In this document: piece after piece, positions 61,209-64,000 of the stretch
How the letters are laid out: the number at the start of each line of letters is the position of its first letter
How positions within the stretch are numbered: position 1 is the stretch's first letter
Assembly: GCF_927798215.1 (NCBI RefSeq)
Contig: NZ_CAKMMW010000002.1
Span: forward strand, 1-64,000
Reading direction: 5' to 3'
Source: Paenibacillus_E allorhizoplanae
GTDB lineage: Bacteria > Bacillota > Bacilli > Paenibacillales > NBRC-103111
DNA: 64,000 nt
Notes under the pieces: generated by a model
Told to the model about the DNA's origin: nothing
Seen by the model: the letters and a program-made list of their open reading frames with translations, nothing else
Database searches by the model: none
Made by a program: the position numbers and the translations under genes

Positions 61209-62426
61209 TTAATACGATTCAATTACCTTGCGAATAGCTGCAGCAATGTCATGCATGGCTTGCTCATCAGCGAGTAGGACATTTTGAGAAAGCCATACTA
61301 CTTCCTTGTCACTTAGCCGTTCACTTACTGGGCAGTTATATGACCTGTCTTCACCCGTCAATGCTCGTGTGGCGTTCACAATCGCCTCGTTTCGGTTAAG
61401 TGGTACATACCCAAAACTAATTGGAATACCTTCGGCGTTAACTTTGCGAATGAAGTCGGTCTTGTCGATCAGCTCAGTGACCGCAGTATCCAGCTTGAAC
61501 ATGTAAAGATGATTCGCATGCCGTGTGACGCGTGGATCGGACTTCACCACAGTGATGCCATCCATTTGTCCAAGCAACTCCGTGAGCAGCTTTGTATTGG
61601 ATTCTCTGAGGAGCATCTGCTCTTCCAAACGGCTCATTTGGGCAAGCGCGATTGCCGCTTGCAGCTCCGTCATGCGATAATTTTGTCCAATGCGATCATG
61701 CTGGTACCAAGCGCCTGATCGCGAGCGACCGACATTGCATAGCGACCAAGCGATTTCCGCCAACTCCGGATTATTGGTGAGGATAATGCCCCCTTCACCG
61801 CTATTCAGGTTTTTACTGGATTGTAAGCTGAACGTCCCGAAATCACCGATCGCCCCTACACGTCGACCTTCCCAGCTTGCCCCAACAGCTTGCGCCGCAT
61901 CTTCAATTACGCGAAGTTTATGCACAGCAGCTACCTCGTTAATACGGGTCATGTTCGCTGGAGCCCCAGCTAAATGAACGGGAATAATAGCCTTCGTTCG
62001 CGATGTAATAGCGCTAGCTACCTGATCTGGATCGAGAAGTAGTGTATCTTCTTCAATATCAACGAACACTGGAATAGCTCCGAAAGCTAGCGCAGCTGCC
62101 GCCGTTGCAATAAATGTATATGGCGGTACGATGACCTCATCACCAGGTTTAACCCCTGCAGCTTGCAACGCGACCGTAATGGCAACGGTTCCATTTACGA
62201 CACTAATCGCATGAGCCGCATCGTGCAGATCCGCGAAGCGGCGCTCCATCTCTGGAAGCTTTGCGGTATATTCAGGCGAATGTACAGTGCCCGTACCGCC
62301 CCATTTGCCCGAACGAATAACGTCAAGAATGAGTTGTTCTTCCAATTGCCCGAAAATTGGCCAAGCCGGAAATCCCTCTTTCCGAACAGGAACCCCACCT
62401 TCTACAGCAAGTGTTAACTTCTCCAC
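61209..62426 (-). CDS. DegT/DnrJ/EryC1/StrS aminotransferase
   Basis: 405 residues. PLP fold-type I features: VVNGTVAITVALQAAG, IPVHLAGAPANMTRI, VIEDAAQAVGASWEG and LQSSKNLNSGEGG with the Schiff-base Lys. Members transaminate keto-sugars, or act in 3-amino-5-hydroxybenzoate or inositol-derived routes. GTG start with GAGGTG. The gene lies between the ceramidase-like and deacetylase-like genes in one transcript, so an amino-sugar pathway is possible. Substrate unknown. Confidence 0.92.
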   Translation of the reverse strand: MEKLTLAVEGGVPVRKEGFPAWPIFGQLEEQLILDVIRSGKWGGTGTVHSPEYTAKLPEMERRFADLHDAAHAISVVNGTVAITVALQAAGVKPGDEVIVPPYTFIATAAAALAFGAIPVFVDIEEDTLLLDPDQVASAITSRTKAIIPVHLAGAPANMTRINEVAAVHKLRVIEDAAQAVGASWEGRRVGAIGDFGTFSLQSSKNLNSGEGGIILTNNPELAEIAWSLCNVGRSRSGAWYQHDRIGQNYRMTELQAAIALAQMSRLEEQMLLRESNTKLLTELLGQMDGITVVKSDPRVTRHANHLYMFKLDTAVTELIDKTDFIRKVNAEGIPISFGYVPLNRNEAIVNATRALTGEDRSYNCPVSERLSDKEVVWLSQNVLLADEQAMHDIAAAIRKVIESY

Positions 62427-62435
62427 GTTCTCACC

Positions 62436-64000
62436 TCACCCAATTCTAACTTTTGATTCTACTTTCGTATGCAAGACAACTTTGCGGCATGGTATTCCAA
62501 ACTGCTTTTCATGTCCCTCTTCAGGTTTAAAATCCTCTGTTGGCGCCATCGGCACCCATATGACAAGCCCTTCTATGGCTTCGTTTGCCTCCAAATGAAT
62601 GCTTCCGTTGTCTTCGCATCCCAAGATACGAACGGCTCTTCTTAAACGCGTCCAATCTTGAATTTCCTTGGACTTCCAGAATGTGAAGCCCATCTCTCTT
62701 GCTTGTGCGACGAGCATCCGAATAGCATTCCGAACTTCTTCCCTCGTACAAATGTGTATCTGATGGAAAAGAAAATGTGCAACACCATTCACTTCTCGCA
62801 CTTGCTGCAGAAATGGCTCAATCACCTTGTTGTCTGCGAGATGACCTAAATCCAGATCCTGCGTCAAGAATCCGATCTCTAAGATGGGATACAGACGATT
62901 CTGTTCGTCAAATAACGCAATTGGAAAATAAGGAAGACAGGTGCCGAATATGAAACCGACATTCCCCTTTTTACTCGGACCTCTGGTTTGGTCACTTGAA
63001 ATTTCATTCTTCTCCAGCCATTGAAATAACTCCCCCCACCCCTCCACACGGGTGTAATGGTTTTTGTTCGTCGTTACTTGTTCCAAGCTCGTTGCCTGCT
63101 TCAACCAGCTAACCTGACGGTCAAACTCCGATTCGTCCCAGAAACCATTGTCTTTCTCTAATGCGTTGTAGTGGAAGGCGAGCTCGTGTCCAGCCTGCTT
63201 CACTTGTTCATAGATATGAGTGCTATAACCGGGCTCAATCATGCACCAAGTTGTTTGTATTTGGCATTCCGCTAGCAGTTCTAATGTCGCTACAGCATGT
63301 TCATCCTGATTCGAATCACTGTCATGGGACATGGTCACGATTTGACTGATCCCATCTGGCCAATAACCAGTGAATGGCAACGTCAACCCCTTAGCAATCG
63401 CGCATTCCAGCACATGTCTGACTAAAGCTTCTCTCCAATAATCTGCGTAGGGCCACGGAAAATAGGGAACGCCAGTATCGGTTTCTACTCGGTCGAATTG
63501 CCAATCCAAGGCTATTCGGTCATCTGCTTTTAAAATATCCTCATTGACGTTCGCGCTGCCATCTGCAGCTGGAACCCCGTCATCCAGCACAGGTCCGGTA
63601 CCTTGCTGCATGTGAACAACAGTTAACGGAATATTGACTGTCCAGCGATGAATGCTTCCCTGTCCGACATCAAAGGATTGAAGTACAGGACCCAATTCCG
63701 GAGCATCTGGACGTCCTTGTTTAATCGTACCAACAAGTCGGCATGCAACGGGGACTTCATCTCCCGTATTAGATTCACCAGCTTCTATCCAGGGGTTGGC
63801 GGACAAGAATCTCAGCGATTTCGGTTGCCCCGAGCGAGTTGGCTCTATCTCTGCATAGCCGACGCCTATGTCTCCTGTCTGGATGTATCCAAGGCGGAGA
63901 GCCAATGCGTTGATACCCGCGTACGAAATAAGGGTGCCGCCTTGCTCCACATATGACCACAAGATGGAAGACTTCACTCCGCTCTCTTGGGAACAAGCCA
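62436..64000 (-). CDS. Polysaccharide-deacetylase-like protein, cut by the right window edge
   Basis: At least 521 residues; the frame is open to the window end, so the true start lies outside. The first visible part (WSYVEQGGTLISYAG) looks like the flavodoxin-like end of a glutamine-amidotransferase-type domain. A middle beta-rich region follows. A NodB-like region starts at QIVTMSHDSDSNQDEHAV (catalytic-type Asp pair) with TWCMIEPGYS and ELAFHYNALEKD (His). The last 60 residues form a beta domain. First of three genes with DegT and the ceramidase-like hydrolase, ten bases before the DegT start. Enzymatic role is inferred; the overall architecture is unfamiliar to me. Confidence 0.65.
   Translation of the reverse strand, partial: ACSQESGVKSSILWSYVEQGGTLISYAGINALALRLGYIQTGDIGVGYAEIEPTRSGQPKSLRFLSANPWIEAGESNTGDEVPVACRLVGTIKQGRPDAPELGPVLQSFDVGQGSIHRWTVNIPLTVVHMQQGTGPVLDDGVPAADGSANVNEDILKADDRIALDWQFDRVETDTGVPYFPWPYADYWREALVRHVLECAIAKGLTLPFTGYWPDGISQIVTMSHDSDSNQDEHAVATLELLAECQIQTTWCMIEPGYSTHIYEQVKQAGHELAFHYNALEKDNGFWDESEFDRQVSWLKQATSLEQVTTNKNHYTRVEGWGELFQWLEKNEISSDQTRGPSKKGNVGFIFGTCLPYFPIALFDEQNRLYPILEIGFLTQDLDLGHLADNKVIEPFLQQVREVNGVAHFLFHQIHICTREEVRNAIRMLVAQAREMGFTFWKSKEIQDWTRLRRAVRILGCEDNGSIHLEANEAIEGLVIWVPMAPTEDFKPEEGHEKQFGIPCRKVVLHTKVESKVRIG

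Overview
The window is a chromosomal stretch of a spore-forming, low-to-middle GC Firmicute, most likely Paenibacillus or a close relative. The pointers are: strong AAGGAGG-type ribosome binding sites with frequent TTG and GTG starts; a gerA-type germination operon; secreted proteins with a copper-amine-oxidase N-terminal (stalk) domain; the YodQRST/KamA/YokU set known from Bacillus; fused isobutyryl-CoA mutase IcmF; and Zur-type zinc boxes. No rRNA, tRNA, IS element, prophage or CRISPR array was seen. Most genes are on the minus strand.

Layout. 1-8180: a tightly packed minus-strand operon, transcribed as 22-codon leader ORF, SWIM zinc-finger protein, HEAT-repeat protein, MoxR AAA+ ATPase, DUF5682 (TraB/ChaN/EreA-like) protein and VWA protein. 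This is the best candidate in the window for a poorly described multi-component system. 8200-11800: a GH43-like glycosidase with a D-2-hydroxyacid dehydrogenase, GrpB, a Nif3-like protein and a decayed acetyltransferase. 11940-17700: a lone MreB paralogue, a membrane histidine kinase behind a possible attenuator, a GAF-GGDEF protein, and a chemoreceptor controlled by a ykkC/guanidine-I class riboswitch with its own terminator. 17800-21220: a polysaccharide deacetylase, an acyltransferase-3 protein and a sugar isomerase-like protein.

21300-34600: a lysine/beta-lysine locus. IcmF diverges from a sigma-54 enhancer-binding regulator. kamA and the opposing yokU-yodT-yodS-yodR-yodQ operon each have a near-identical -24/-12 promoter with exact GG-N10-GC spacing. 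ablB (beta-lysine acetyltransferase) and rpoN, the sigma-54 gene itself, complete the set.

35000-42400: an NlpC/P60 hydrolase, then a zinc-acquisition regulon: a CobW/YciC-type GTPase, the ZnuA-ZnuB-ZnuC importer, and a YcgR/YcgQ-like pair, with four Zur-box-like palindromes in the control regions. 42350-52900: an AAA ATPase, an Lsa-like ABC-F protein, a peroxiredoxin with a 22-bp operator over its start site, a DrrAB-type exporter, a quinone oxidoreductase, a DUF4309-like membrane-anchored protein, a CBS protein, an HD-GYP protein and small membrane proteins. 52900-57600: a Crp/Fnr regulator sharing a TGTGA-N5-TCACA-like motif with a DUF2892 gene, then the gerA-A/C/B operon with a sigma-G-like promoter. 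57700-64000: a DUF2975 protein, a secreted ankyrin protein, then a minus-strand operon of ceramidase-like, DegT aminotransferase and deacetylase-like genes that runs off the right edge.

All function calls come from motif recognition in translated sequence without database searches. Gene starts were adjusted where a ribosome binding site clearly favoured an internal codon.
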